In this document: one piece after another, positions 8,305-17,082 of the stretch
Layout: each line of letters begins with the position of its first letter
How positions within the stretch are numbered: position 1 is the stretch's first letter
Assembly (NCBI GenBank): GCA_036554605.1
Contig: DATBMY010000557.1
Span: 1 to 25,205, forward strand
Length of the DNA stretch: 25,205 nucleotides
Direction: 5' to 3'
DNA from: DATBMY01 sp036554605
GTDB taxonomy: Bacteria > Acidobacteriota > Blastocatellia > UBA7656
Made by a program: the position numbers and the translations under genes
The notes under the pieces: generated by a model
Database searches by the model: none
What the model was told of the DNA's origin: nothing
Seen by the model: the letters and a program-made list of their open reading frames with translations, nothing else

Positions 8305-9989
8305 GGATGGCGACCGTCCTTCTTATCCTTACCTTTTCTTCGTTCCCCATACAGGAACAGCCCCCGGTGCCCGATCCCGGACGGCTCGCTGAAATCAGAC
8401 AGCTCTTCGCCCAAGAGCGCTGGGCAGAGCTCGTTCGGCTAGCAGAGACCGAGGCTGTGTGGTCGGCCGATCTTAACTATTACTGCGGGATAGCGCTGGC
8501 CCGCCTGGAACGATGGAACCATGCAAAGAGGGCTTTTCAGAACGGGCTCAAACAACGGCCCCGCGACAAACGATTCCCTCTTGAGCTAGCCGGTGTCTCC
8601 TTCAAGCAAAACAAGTATGCGGAGGCTGCGGACTATCTCCTGCGCGCGCTACGCCTCGATCCAGCTGATGCTTACGCCAACGATTTCCTGGCGAGCGTTT
8701 ACTTCCTTCAGGGCAACCTCGAGGCGGCACTGAAGTATTGGAACCGGGTTTCCAAGCCGCACATCGAGCAGGTACGAATCGAACCGGCGCTCAAGGTAGA
8801 TGCAGTACTGCTCGATCACGCATTTGTCTTCGCTCCCGCTACTGTGTTGCTGCTCCCTCAACTGCGGACGACGGAGGCGAGAGTGGATGGCCTGAACATA
8901 TTTCCCAATTACCGATTCGATCTCGAAGCACGCTCGGATGGAAAATTCGACGCGGTTTTTCGCGCACGTGAACGAAACGGGTGGGGGAACACCAAGTGGG
9001 AGGGGCTGCTTGCACTGTTTCGCGGCCTCCCGTTTCAGACCATCCATCCGGAGTTCCTCAATATCGGCCACCGAGCGATTAACTCTCAGTCGCTGATTCG
9101 CTGGGATAAAGAGAAGCGGCGTTTCTGGACTAATCTCTCCGGTCCTTTATCTGGAGATCCAAAATGGAGATACAGGCTCGATCTGGACCTGCGCGACGAA
9201 AACTGGGACCTGCGTCACTCCTTTACAGGTCCGGCGCCCAGGCTCGCCGGGTTGAACTTGCGCAAACAGGCCTTCACTGCGGCCGCAACCTCGCTGGTGA
9301 ATGGTCGTTGGAACTGGTCCACCGGAGTTGAGTTGTCCCACCGAAGCATCCGGGATGTTGTTCCCGGAGCTGCCCTGACTCCGCAACTTCTTGCTCAGGG
9401 GTTCCAGCTCAAGCATCTTGTACAACTTAATTACGAGCTTGCGAGGGTGCCACACAGGAGATTCGTTCTTACTACAGGTGCTTCGACCCAGATTGGACGC
9501 GTCTGGTCACAACCATCACGCGCATTCGCCAAGCTGCAGTCTTCATTGCAGGGTCGCTGGCTTCCGCAAGCGAGCGGCGACGACTACGAAATCAATGGAA
9601 AGATCCGCGCCGGCAGGACGTTCGGAGAGGTTCCCTTCGATGAGCTCTTCGTTCTCGGCGTTGAGCGCGACAACGACCTCTGGCTAAGATCGCACATCGG
9701 GACGCGTGACGGCCGCAAAGGCAGCGCCCCTATGGGACGCAACTATTTTCTCTCCAACTGGGAACTCGACAAAGTCGTCTACAACAACGCATTGATAAGC
9801 CTCAGGCTGGGCCCTTTCCTGGACAGTGGCAAGATTACCGATTCTTCCCCCGGCCTGGGCTCGCGGACCTGGCTCTGGGATTTGGGAGCGCAGGTCAAAG
9901 TCCGTGTGCTCGGGATGGGAGTTGCTCTCTCCTATGGAAAGGACCTGCGCTCAGGCAATAACGCGGTTTATGTCTCAATGTCCAGATAA
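8301..9989 (+). CDS. TPR protein with Omp85-like C-terminal beta-barrel
   Basis: 562 residues. The ATG at 8301 overlaps the peptidase stop (ATGA), which implies translational coupling. An N-terminal hydrophobic signal-like segment (MRMATVLLILTFSSFPI) is followed by three to four TPR-like units at about 28-165 (AEAADYLLRALRLDPADAYA). The rest alternates polar and hydrophobic residues in strand-like fashion. Near residues 445-525, DELFVLGVERDNDLWLRSH, GRNYFLSNWEL and LGPFLDSGKI follow the order seen in BamA/D15-type barrels: GG...RG loop, then strands, then an FxDxG element. I therefore infer an outer-membrane barrel with periplasmic TPRs. The canonical RG[FY] motif is altered and no C-terminal aromatic is present, so Omp85 membership is tentative. 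It may receive or export what the C39 peptidase processes. Confidence 0.65.
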   Translation: MRMATVLLILTFSSFPIQEQPPVPDPGRLAEIRQLFAQERWAELVRLAETEAVWSADLNYYCGIALARLERWNHAKRAFQNGLKQRPRDKRFPLELAGVSFKQNKYAEAADYLLRALRLDPADAYANDFLASVYFLQGNLEAALKYWNRVSKPHIEQVRIEPALKVDAVLLDHAFVFAPATVLLLPQLRTTEARVDGLNIFPNYRFDLEARSDGKFDAVFRARERNGWGNTKWEGLLALFRGLPFQTIHPEFLNIGHRAINSQSLIRWDKEKRRFWTNLSGPLSGDPKWRYRLDLDLRDENWDLRHSFTGPAPRLAGLNLRKQAFTAAATSLVNGRWNWSTGVELSHRSIRDVVPGAALTPQLLAQGFQLKHLVQLNYELARVPHRRFVLTTGASTQIGRVWSQPSRAFAKLQSSLQGRWLPQASGDDYEINGKIRAGRTFGEVPFDELFVLGVERDNDLWLRSHIGTRDGRKGSAPMGRNYFLSNWELDKVVYNNALISLRLGPFLDSGKITDSSPGLGSRTWLWDLGAQVKVRVLGMGVALSYGKDLRSGNNAVYVSMSR

Positions 9990-10081
9990 ATAGGCCAATC
10001 CTCGCCAGCCCTGCGCGGGGTCCGTCTCCACTCGCAACCTAAAAAGATCGCCTAAGATAGAGGGCCGCCTGCAATTTGGCG

Positions 10082-11095
10082 TCAGGAATTTTTCTTACGC
10101 CACGTTACAGGCGCTATGCCGACGTGACGTTTGAATGCCCGGTTGAAGGCCGCCTCCGAATCGTATCCGACGCGATTAGCCACCTCAGCAATCGGGAGTC
10201 CCGCTTGAAGAATAAGATGTTTCGCCAGCTGGATGCGCCATCCGGTCAGGTATCGCATTGGCGCCTCCCCGGTCAACTCGGTGAACCGTTGAGCCAACCC
10301 CGAGCGTGAGACTCCTACCTCGCGCGCCAGGCCCTCCACAGTCCATTGATGCTCGGGCCGGGCGTGCAACAAGCGCAGCGCCCGGCCGACATCATGGTCC
10401 TTCACACCCGCCAGCCAGCCCCTGTGCCCAGAAGGAAGTTGCTGCATGTAACGACGCAGCACCTCCACATACAATAATTCGATCAATCGAGCCAGCATCG
10501 CGGAACTGCCCGGGTCCGCCCCGTCAGCCTCCTCGATTGTATGCCGCAGGGTACTGGCGAGCCAGCCGTCCGCATCGATCAGGGCGACGCCGGAGCGGCT
10601 TGCTGTTTCTACTTCACATGGCTCGCTTTGCTCAACCCCATGATGGCCATAGACACAGAGCATGGCCGGCAGCGCCCCGATCAACGGATTGAAGCGCTGG
10701 TCGCAGTGAAGGAACCCGCAGACAAAACGCGTGGCTTCTCCCCCTCCGCCGTAGACAAGCTGCGGTACCTCCTCCGAGAGTTGGGACGGCAGCAGGGTAT
10801 TAATCGGCCGCGGCCTTGCGCCCATGTGAGAGCTCATCACATGCGGGTCGCCATGCGGAAAAATGATGACATCGCACGCTTCCATCTTTAGCGGGGCCTG
10901 ACCTTCTATAGAGATCCAGCACTGCCCCTCGACCAGCACGTGGAACAACGCGATGCTCTCCGCGCGCAGACTCAATGACCGCGCGAGCTGGTCCGGGGGC
11001 GGGGATTCAATTGACCAGGGGGAGGATAACCTGGCCGTGAAGAATACGGCGCTCGTCAGGCGAACCACGCGCAAGACATCGGAAAGGACATCCAT
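10082..11095 (-). CDS. AraC-family transcriptional regulator with cupin sensor
   Basis: 337 residues from the ATG at 11095, chosen over a start 17 codons upstream because AAGGAG lies 9 bases before it. The N-terminal half is an AraC-binding cupin (about 1-190), with hydrophobic strands, FHVLVEGQCWI and the metal-site-like FPHGDPHVM. The C-terminal half is a double helix-turn-helix (about 235-335), with LAREVGVSRSGLAQRF and the signature VGYDSEAAFNRAFKRHVGIAP. This is the type found next to oxidoreductase genes. It is divergent from the AurF-like diiron gene across a 165-bp gap and probably controls it. The ligand is unknown. It converges on the TPR/barrel gene across 92 bp. Confidence 0.88.
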   Translation of the reverse strand: MDVLSDVLRVVRLTSAVFFTARLSSPWSIESPPPDQLARSLSLRAESIALFHVLVEGQCWISIEGQAPLKMEACDVIIFPHGDPHVMSSHMGARPRPINTLLPSQLSEEVPQLVYGGGGEATRFVCGFLHCDQRFNPLIGALPAMLCVYGHHGVEQSEPCEVETASRSGVALIDADGWLASTLRHTIEEADGADPGSSAMLARLIELLYVEVLRRYMQQLPSGHRGWLAGVKDHDVGRALRLLHARPEHQWTVEGLAREVGVSRSGLAQRFTELTGEAPMRYLTGWRIQLAKHLILQAGLPIAEVANRVGYDSEAAFNRAFKRHVGIAPVTWRKKNS

Positions 11096-11208
11096 GTGTC
11101 CTGGCTCCTTTCGTGGCCCTGATTGCAACAGATTTTGGCGTTTCAATCAATACTCCCGGAGTCTCAGTCATAGATTCGCTGGCTCGATTCTTAGATACTT
11201 CTGCCGTT

Positions 11209-11227
11209 ACGAGGTAAAACCCCTCGT
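11209..11227. promoter_or_regulatory. Inverted repeat in the AraC/diiron divergent promoter region
   Basis: ACGAGG and CCTCGT arms are separated by 7 bases (TAAAACC), ending 33 bases before the diiron gene ATG. It could be an operator for the divergent AraC-type regulator or an mRNA leader hairpin. It is short, so chance occurrence is possible. Confidence 0.3.
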
Positions 11228-11260
11228 CGAATTAAGTTGGATGACGGAAGGAGAATTCTT

Positions 11261-12172
11261 ATGAATCAGCAGTACACGTATCAATCAGCTCTGGCGACGG
11301 CGGAGGGCATTCGCTGGCGCGTCGAGGATATCATCGGTGGAGAGAAGCGGCTCGACTTCACGAAGCCATTCATGCCCGAGTCGCTGGCGCGGGTGGACGA
11401 GCTTTCATTCCTGACCTCGGGGGAGAAGCGGACTCTGAACCAGATCAGGGGGAATGCATATCTGAGCATCTTCGGGCTGGTCGAAGAGTTCATCCTGCCC
11501 TTTGTTCTCGATCATGCGCGCCCGCAGCTCCAGCCGGACGACTACCGCACGCGAGCCCTCTTACAGTTCGCCGGCGAGGAGGCTAAGCACATCCACCTGT
11601 TTAAAAACTTCCGCGAAGATTTCGAGCGCGGCTTCGGCACCGCATGCGCGGTCATTGGACCGCCAGAGGAGATCGCCAGCGCCGTGTTGGCGCATGACCG
11701 GCTGGCGGTCGCGTTAGTGATCCTGCACATCGAGTGGATGACACAACGTCATTACATTGACAGCGTCAGAGAAGACCAGCAACTCGACCCGCAGTTCAAG
11801 AGCCTGCTCAAGCATCACTGGATGGAAGAGGCACAGCACGCCAAGCTCGACACGCTCATGGTCAAGGCGCTGGCCGAAGGGCGCGACATCCGCGAGATCG
11901 ATGCGGCGGTCGAAGAGTACCTCAAGATCGGCGGCCTTCTCGACGCGGGGCTCAAGCAGCAGGTCGATTTCGACCTCGACGCTTTCACGAGGGCGACCGG
12001 ACGCGAATTGAACGAAGAGGAGAAGGATCAGTTCCGCCGGGCGCAGCTACAGGCGAACCGCTGGACGTACCTCGGCTCGGGCATGACACACGAACGAGTT
12101 CTAGCGACGCTGGGGAGCCTCAGCCCGGCGGCGAGGGAGCGCGTCGAAGAAGTCGCGCCAGCCTTTCGCTGA
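11261..12172 (+). CDS. AurF-like diiron oxygenase family protein
   Basis: 303 residues. The ATG at 11261 has AAGGAG 8 bases upstream. The ferritin-like helical sequence carries the complete seven-ligand pattern of AurF-type (p-aminobenzoate N-oxygenase) diiron enzymes: E75 or E76 (GLVEEF), E107xxH110 (GEEAKH), E158 (LHIEW) and H186xxxE190xxH193 (HWMEEAQH). The order and spacing fit AurF closely. Family members oxidise aryl amines or related substrates with O2. The substrate here cannot be read from sequence, and no biosynthetic cluster is adjacent. It is divergent from an AraC regulator, which suggests induction by a small molecule. Other ferritin-like diiron roles remain possible. Confidence 0.75.
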   Translation: MNQQYTYQSALATAEGIRWRVEDIIGGEKRLDFTKPFMPESLARVDELSFLTSGEKRTLNQIRGNAYLSIFGLVEEFILPFVLDHARPQLQPDDYRTRALLQFAGEEAKHIHLFKNFREDFERGFGTACAVIGPPEEIASAVLAHDRLAVALVILHIEWMTQRHYIDSVREDQQLDPQFKSLLKHHWMEEAQHAKLDTLMVKALAEGRDIREIDAAVEEYLKIGGLLDAGLKQQVDFDLDAFTRATGRELNEEEKDQFRRAQLQANRWTYLGSGMTHERVLATLGSLSPAARERVEEVAPAFR

Positions 12173-12387
12173 GCCTGCCGGAACATGGGAGGCTCGGCGA
12201 GTTCCTCATGCCTCAGCGCGGCATCTTCGCCGTCACAAGCGCGCATCTCGAAGGGCTTCGACCCGGTCCGCCACCTGAAGGCGACATCGTAAGCCGAAAA
12301 AGCTTTATGAGGATCGCTTTGGATTCCAGGCCGGAGCCATTTAACTCAATTTGAATTAGTCAGGCGCCCATTGATGCCTGCGCTCGA

Positions 12388-15300
12388 TCAGGATAATTCA
12401 TCGAGCAGCCTTTTTGCTTCACGCAAATCCGCCGTATCGAATCCCTCGGTGAACCGCTCGTAGACTTGTGTCAGGAGATCCCGTGCTTCTGCCTGTTTGC
12501 CCCGCTTCTGGTAGAGGCGCGATAGGCTCATGACCGCGCGAAGCTCCCAGGATTTTGCCTTCTGCTGCTGGGCGACTTTAATTGAGAGACAGAAACAGCC
12601 TTCTGCCTGGGCAACCTCAGGCGGCTCGTGCTCGACCGCTACTCCTCCGCCTGCAACTGCTCGCGTTTGGTCTCGACTTGCGGCTTGCATAAGCAACAGT
12701 TCGCCTTTGATTCGGTAAAGCTCGGCCTGGTGAGGCGAACATATTTCCCCGTCTCTATCGGCCAAACCCAGGGCTTCATCCAGCAGGCGGAGCCCCTCCT
12801 CAACCTGGCCCTTTCGTCCCGACGCCTCGCCCAGCAGAGCCAAAAAATGCGGACGTGCAAGCTCCGCGCCCGTTGCTTGGTGGGCAGCAAGCCCCTGGCG
12901 CATCTGTTCAACCCCCTCTTGCTCCTGCCCTTGCTCGGTCAGCGCCCCCCCCCGCGCAATGGTTGCCATCGCCTCATAGAGCGCCAGTCCATTTTCGCTA
13001 GAAACCGCGACGGCCGCCTCGGCGTGCTCTTGCGCGAGCCGCTCTTCCCGGCGTAGGTGATGAAGGAATGCCGCAAAGTAGAGGGCGTGCGCCAGACCGT
13101 GAGGCTCGGATAACTCCCGCGCCAGCATCAGGGCTTCCTGGATTCGCTCCAAAGCCTCATCGGGGTGGCCCAGAAACCAGAGCGTCCAGGCGGCATGGCA
13201 CCGTATAGCAACTCCTGGGTTCGGCGCATAGAGTGAAGCATCATCACGATGCAGCTTATGATCGTAAACCGAGAGCGCTTTGTCCAAGTGTTCCAGGGCC
13301 AGAGGGAACTCCCCCTGATGCAGGAGGGTGACCCCCATCATCAGGTGACCTCGCATCGCAATCCCGGCGTACGGCAGGCGCTCACCCAGTCCCAAAAACT
13401 CCTCGGCGATCGCGCGCGCCGTCCCTAACTCTGCCCGCACGGTATGAAATGCCCATAGCCCCCAGAGAACTTCAAGACTATTCGGTATGTCTCCTATCCG
13501 CTGACACAGTTCTCGGGCTCTCAGGTACGCGCTACCTACCTCCACCGCCGCATAACCTTTCGTGGCCATAAGCGAGGCGCCCAATATCAGCCGCAGAGAG
13601 ACCTCCTGGTGGATGCGCTCGTCAGTCTCGGGCAGCAGTTTGAGCAACTCAAGCCCTCTGCGGGTGAGGGCCGCCGCCTCGTAACTGGCGAAGCGACGCG
13701 CTGCATACTCGGCAGCCATCAGATAATACTTCACGGCCCGCCCCCAGTCGCGCCCCTGTGCGAAGTGTACGGCCAGCTCCGGTGCGATCTCCGTGACGCG
13801 CTCGCCATAAATCTCTTCGCCGCGCTTGCTGATCCGCCGGTGCATCTCCGCGCGCCGCGTGGGAGCGATGCGCCTGTAGATGACGTCCAGATAGAGCATG
13901 TGATTAAACTTGAAGCGCGGCGTGATCGTGCCGTCGGGCAGGACGACCACTTGAGGCGGAGATAAGAATTGATGCCGCCTCGAAATCTCCTCGCAACGCT
14001 CCTCGATCTCCAACGCGTCCCCGGCGAGCGCGGCGGTCATCGCCTCTACGGAACATTCCATGCCGACGACGCTCGCCGCCTCAAGCACGCGCTGTTCTTG
14101 CGGGTCGAGACGCTCGATCTGCTTTTCGATCAGGTGCAGGACGTTTTCGGGCACGCCCAGCTCAATTTCAGCCGGCTCCATCTGCAACTGCCAGCCGCCG
14201 TTTTGCTCAACGATCACCCCCTCCCCCACGAGGTATTCGACCGCGTTGATCATAAAGAGCGGGTTCCCGCCTGTTCGTTCGTGTATCAACCCCGCAAGCT
14301 GTGCGGGAAATCGATTGGCGGGAAATCTAACGGATAGATACTCGGCAACCGCATCTTCGCTGAGATATTCGATCGGCAACTCCTCGCATTGATGCTTAGC
14401 CAGCAACTCCCGCTTGACCGCTTTCAGCGGATGCCCGCTTACAACCAGCTCCACAGGCCGATAGGTCCCAATAATCATCAACTGTGCGGGCTGACGCTGC
14501 CTTGCCAGGTATGAGATCAGGTCCAGCGTCGAGTAATCGCTCCAGTGAAGGTCTTCCAGGATGAGCACCAGCGGCAGGTCTGCCGTAAGCGCTTCCAATG
14601 CCTCAGCCATCTCTCGCAGCATGCGCTCCCGGGTCGCTGTGAAGACTTCTCGACTCAACGACTCTCGATCCGAAGCGCTCACCAGAGAAGGCATTTGAAG
14701 CAGCCACATCGGCGCGTGAGCGCGGAGCACGTCGACAACCTGCCCCTGCTCTCGACATAACCGCCCGATGGCTTCAAGAACCGGTAAGTATGCTTCAATC
14801 GAGCCGTACTGCTCCAGACATTGCCCTCGTCCTACCCGAATGCTCCGGTCAGAAGCTATGCTACGCGCGAACGTGTCGACAAGTGCGGTCTTGCCTATGC
14901 CTGGTTCTCCCGTGACAAATACTATCTGGCGTTCTCCGTCCAGCATCTTCCCGAGCCAGCCTCGCATCCTGGCGAGCGCTTCGTCGCGTCCGACAACTCC
15001 CGTAGGAGCTACCGCGGCGCGCAGCGGTGAAGCCGAAATCGATTTACCGGCCTCGATCTGCTGATCATCCGCCGGCATATGCACGCTCTGTGCGATCTGA
15101 CCGATGAAGCGATAGCCTCGACGATGTGCGGTCTCAATGAAGCGGGGAGACTTCGGATCATCCCCCAGCGCCTCCCGTAGCTGGCGAATGATAACTTTGA
15201 GTATGGCCTCCCCGACAAAGGTCTCTGGCCAGACGGCGTTGAGAAGTTCCTCCTTGGTGATGAGTTGGCCTGGCCGACTGAGGAGATAGTTGAGCAGCGC

Positions 15301-15405
15301 GAAGGCTTTGGGCCTGAGCTTTATAGCTTGGCGGCCTTTCCACAGGCACTCGTTAGCCAGGTCCAGACAAAAAGGATAGAAGTTTATCCGTTTTTCACTT
15401 GCCAC
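12388..15405 (-). CDS. Winged-helix / ATPase / TPR transcriptional regulator
   Basis: About 1005 residues from a GTG at 15405, which has GGAG six bases upstream; a TTG at 15498 would add 31 unconserved-looking residues. Domains: PhoB/OmpR-type winged helix at about 3-105 (LRPKAFALLNYLL...LREALGDDP...RRGYRFIG); AAA/NB-type ATPase with Walker A GEPGIGKT (166-173) and Walker B LVLILEDLHWSD (279-290); then a long C-terminal half of TPR-like helical repeats. This is the CadC/BTAD-like one-protein regulator type common in Acidobacteriota, probably responding to ligand through the ATPase/TPR part. There is no membrane segment, so it should be cytoplasmic. Its targets are unknown. A run of nine identical G/C bases lies inside the gene (12945-12953). 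Confidence 0.85.
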   Translation of the reverse strand: MASEKRINFYPFCLDLANECLWKGRQAIKLRPKAFALLNYLLSRPGQLITKEELLNAVWPETFVGEAILKVIIRQLREALGDDPKSPRFIETAHRRGYRFIGQIAQSVHMPADDQQIEAGKSISASPLRAAVAPTGVVGRDEALARMRGWLGKMLDGERQIVFVTGEPGIGKTALVDTFARSIASDRSIRVGRGQCLEQYGSIEAYLPVLEAIGRLCREQGQVVDVLRAHAPMWLLQMPSLVSASDRESLSREVFTATRERMLREMAEALEALTADLPLVLILEDLHWSDYSTLDLISYLARQRQPAQLMIIGTYRPVELVVSGHPLKAVKRELLAKHQCEELPIEYLSEDAVAEYLSVRFPANRFPAQLAGLIHERTGGNPLFMINAVEYLVGEGVIVEQNGGWQLQMEPAEIELGVPENVLHLIEKQIERLDPQEQRVLEAASVVGMECSVEAMTAALAGDALEIEERCEEISRRHQFLSPPQVVVLPDGTITPRFKFNHMLYLDVIYRRIAPTRRAEMHRRISKRGEEIYGERVTEIAPELAVHFAQGRDWGRAVKYYLMAAEYAARRFASYEAAALTRRGLELLKLLPETDERIHQEVSLRLILGASLMATKGYAAVEVGSAYLRARELCQRIGDIPNSLEVLWGLWAFHTVRAELGTARAIAEEFLGLGERLPYAGIAMRGHLMMGVTLLHQGEFPLALEHLDKALSVYDHKLHRDDASLYAPNPGVAIRCHAAWTLWFLGHPDEALERIQEALMLARELSEPHGLAHALYFAAFLHHLRREERLAQEHAEAAVAVSSENGLALYEAMATIARGGALTEQGQEQEGVEQMRQGLAAHQATGAELARPHFLALLGEASGRKGQVEEGLRLLDEALGLADRDGEICSPHQAELYRIKGELLLMQAASRDQTRAVAGGGVAVEHEPPEVAQAEGCFCLSIKVAQQQKAKSWELRAVMSLSRLYQKRGKQAEARDLLTQVYERFTEGFDTADLREAKRLLDELS

Positions 15406-15827
15406 TGTAATCTCCGGATAAAACCGAAAAAACACGGCATATATATGACCTGCCAGGCTCGCTTGTCCTATTGTCCGCTCATTATGAAGGGATGGCAATA
15501 CACAGGAGCCTTCGTCATAGAGTTTCGACCGGGAACCGAAGCTGAGATCGCGTCACCGAAACGTTACCGCACATTTACTACTAGTTTATGACTTCCCCGC
15601 CACGCCGGGACTATCCTCCTGGCTTGTTGAAAGGATGATTTCAGGATGCAGGTTTTATCATCGAGGCTGATGTCAGGCGACAATAACGGTGCAAGGCCGG
15701 CATCAGCGCTCAGCATGCTCATCTCTATCAATAAGGGCTTCATCAAGATCGCTCAACAAGAGTTGGGTCCGATAGATGACGCTATGTTCTGTTCACAATT
15801 CAAGAATAGGAAAAGGAGTTCACTATT
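15406..15827. other. Intergenic region between divergent genes
   Basis: 422 bases separate the winged-helix regulator (minus) from a secreted-protein gene (plus), so it should hold both promoters. I cannot assign convincing -35/-10 boxes. A 61-codon plus-strand frame (15646-15831) starts with ATG behind GAAAGGA and ends in an ATGA overlap with the next gene. Its product resembles no family I know. Confidence 0.5.
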
Positions 15828-16643
15828 ATGAAGAAATCGATATTGTTGACAGCGGTGGCCGCATTTGGCCTGCTATCTCTCATAGTTCCAGTCCTTGGTC
15901 GCCAGGAGCAAGCGCAGGATGAAATACCTATCGTATTTCAGGCGTCAGGGCCGACGATAGGCTCGATTCAGGGCTCGGTCGATGGGTTCCGCGCCGCGCT
16001 GGGAGCAAACAACAACGGCAACGCCCCGGGGCCGCTCGAGAATGGTCGCCGCGAGATCAACTGGGACGGCGGGGGTTCCACGGCGACTGCCATCGCGCCG
16101 ACGCCGTTCCCCGGGTTCCTTATAACGCGTGGAGCGCTCTATACAACGCCAGGAACCGGCTTCGTCCAGGCCCCGCTCTCCGGTCTGGCCGAGACCTTTG
16201 ACAATCCAAGCTACGAAACAATCTTCCAGGCATTCAGTCCCGTGCGGTTATTCAGCCCGATCGGGAGCAATATCACTGAATTGGAGTTTTTCGTGCCCGG
16301 CGGCGGGAACATACCGGCGACGGCCACCGGCTTCGGCGCGGTATTCACGGATGTCGACCAGCCGGATGGAGTACCCGGCTCTAAAGCCTTTATCCGCAGG
16401 TCTACACTGATCGAGTGTTTCGGAGTCGACGGTAAACTGCTCTTCAGCAGCTTTGTCCCCGCCTCACCCGGCGATGGCAACCTCTCCTTCTTGGGCGTCA
16501 AATTTGACGACGCGCTCATAGCCCGAGTGCGGATCACCACCGGCACCGTCGATCCGGGGTTTGATGACAACGGCAACAACGGTAAACGAGATGTCGTCAT
16601 GATGGATGACTTTATATACGGCGAGCCGCAGCCACTTAACTGA
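15828..16643 (+). CDS. Secreted protein of unknown function
   Basis: 271 residues. AAAAGGAG lies 9 bases before the ATG. The signal peptide covers about 1-24 (MKKSILLTAVAAFGLLSL...VLG). The mature part starts with a Gln/Asp-rich stretch and contains a conserved-looking NGRREINWDGGG motif. Beta-rich segments follow (ITELEFFVPGGG, GFGAVFTDVD, SFLGVKFDDALIARVRI), and it ends DVVMMDDFIYGEP. The last pattern resembles the end of PEP-CTERM-type extracellular proteins, but no PEP-CTERM anchor is present, so it is probably released. I recall similar hypothetical proteins in environmental bacteria, without a known role. It is followed by a hairpin at 16653-16673. Confidence 0.75.
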   Translation: MKKSILLTAVAAFGLLSLIVPVLGRQEQAQDEIPIVFQASGPTIGSIQGSVDGFRAALGANNNGNAPGPLENGRREINWDGGGSTATAIAPTPFPGFLITRGALYTTPGTGFVQAPLSGLAETFDNPSYETIFQAFSPVRLFSPIGSNITELEFFVPGGGNIPATATGFGAVFTDVDQPDGVPGSKAFIRRSTLIECFGVDGKLLFSSFVPASPGDGNLSFLGVKFDDALIARVRITTGTVDPGFDDNGNNGKRDVVMMDDFIYGEPQPLN

Positions 16644-17082
16644 GGCTGTGGTCTGCCGGTTCCTCACCGGTAGAACCTCATTGAAGATGAGCCTCCAAAA
16701 AGAGGAAACGACTGCGCGCCACCTGCCATGACTTCTTGAGAGAGATACGACAGGTGGCCGCGGTTGCTGACAGATATGGGGTTCCAATCTTCACGATTAC
16801 AATCAGCGGCATGTATATGTACAACCCCGCGACGAAACAGACGAGCAAAGTGCTGGAGGGGCTAGATTGGCTCGACCCGATCAATCTATCCCGATGGGCT
16901 CAAGAGATCGACCGGGGGGTTGATACGTCGAGCAATCAGGCCATTGAGTCTGTTTGCAAGTAGAACCGGCCAGTCTTGGCGGCCGGCAACAGGCAAGCGT
17001 AATAACATAGGAGCAGCGATATCTACCCGTGCGTGAATCGCCTCCTCTAACAAGTAGTTTTTTAATTAAAGGAGACAAGTTA
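16644..17082. other. Intergenic region with possible remnant frame
   Basis: This 439-base gap holds a hairpin just after the preceding gene. It also holds a plus-strand frame (16691-16963, about 90 codons) with no ATG near its start and no Shine-Dalgarno. Its product includes RYGVPIFTITISGMYMYNPA and matches nothing I recognise. It may be a decayed gene piece. The promoter of the next secreted protein should lie near the right end. Confidence 0.4.
16653..16673 (+). terminator. Hairpin after the secreted-protein gene
   Basis: CTGCCGGT and ACCGGTAG form an 8-bp stem (one G-U pair) with a 5-base loop, 10 bases after the stop codon. No T-tract follows, so it would be a weak or factor-dependent terminator, or an mRNA 3' stabiliser. 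Confidence 0.4.

Noticed and set aside
16691..16963. About 90-codon plus-strand frame between two secreted-protein genes
   Set aside because: No ATG near its start, no ribosome-binding site and no recognisable family; kept only as a possible remnant in the gap description.
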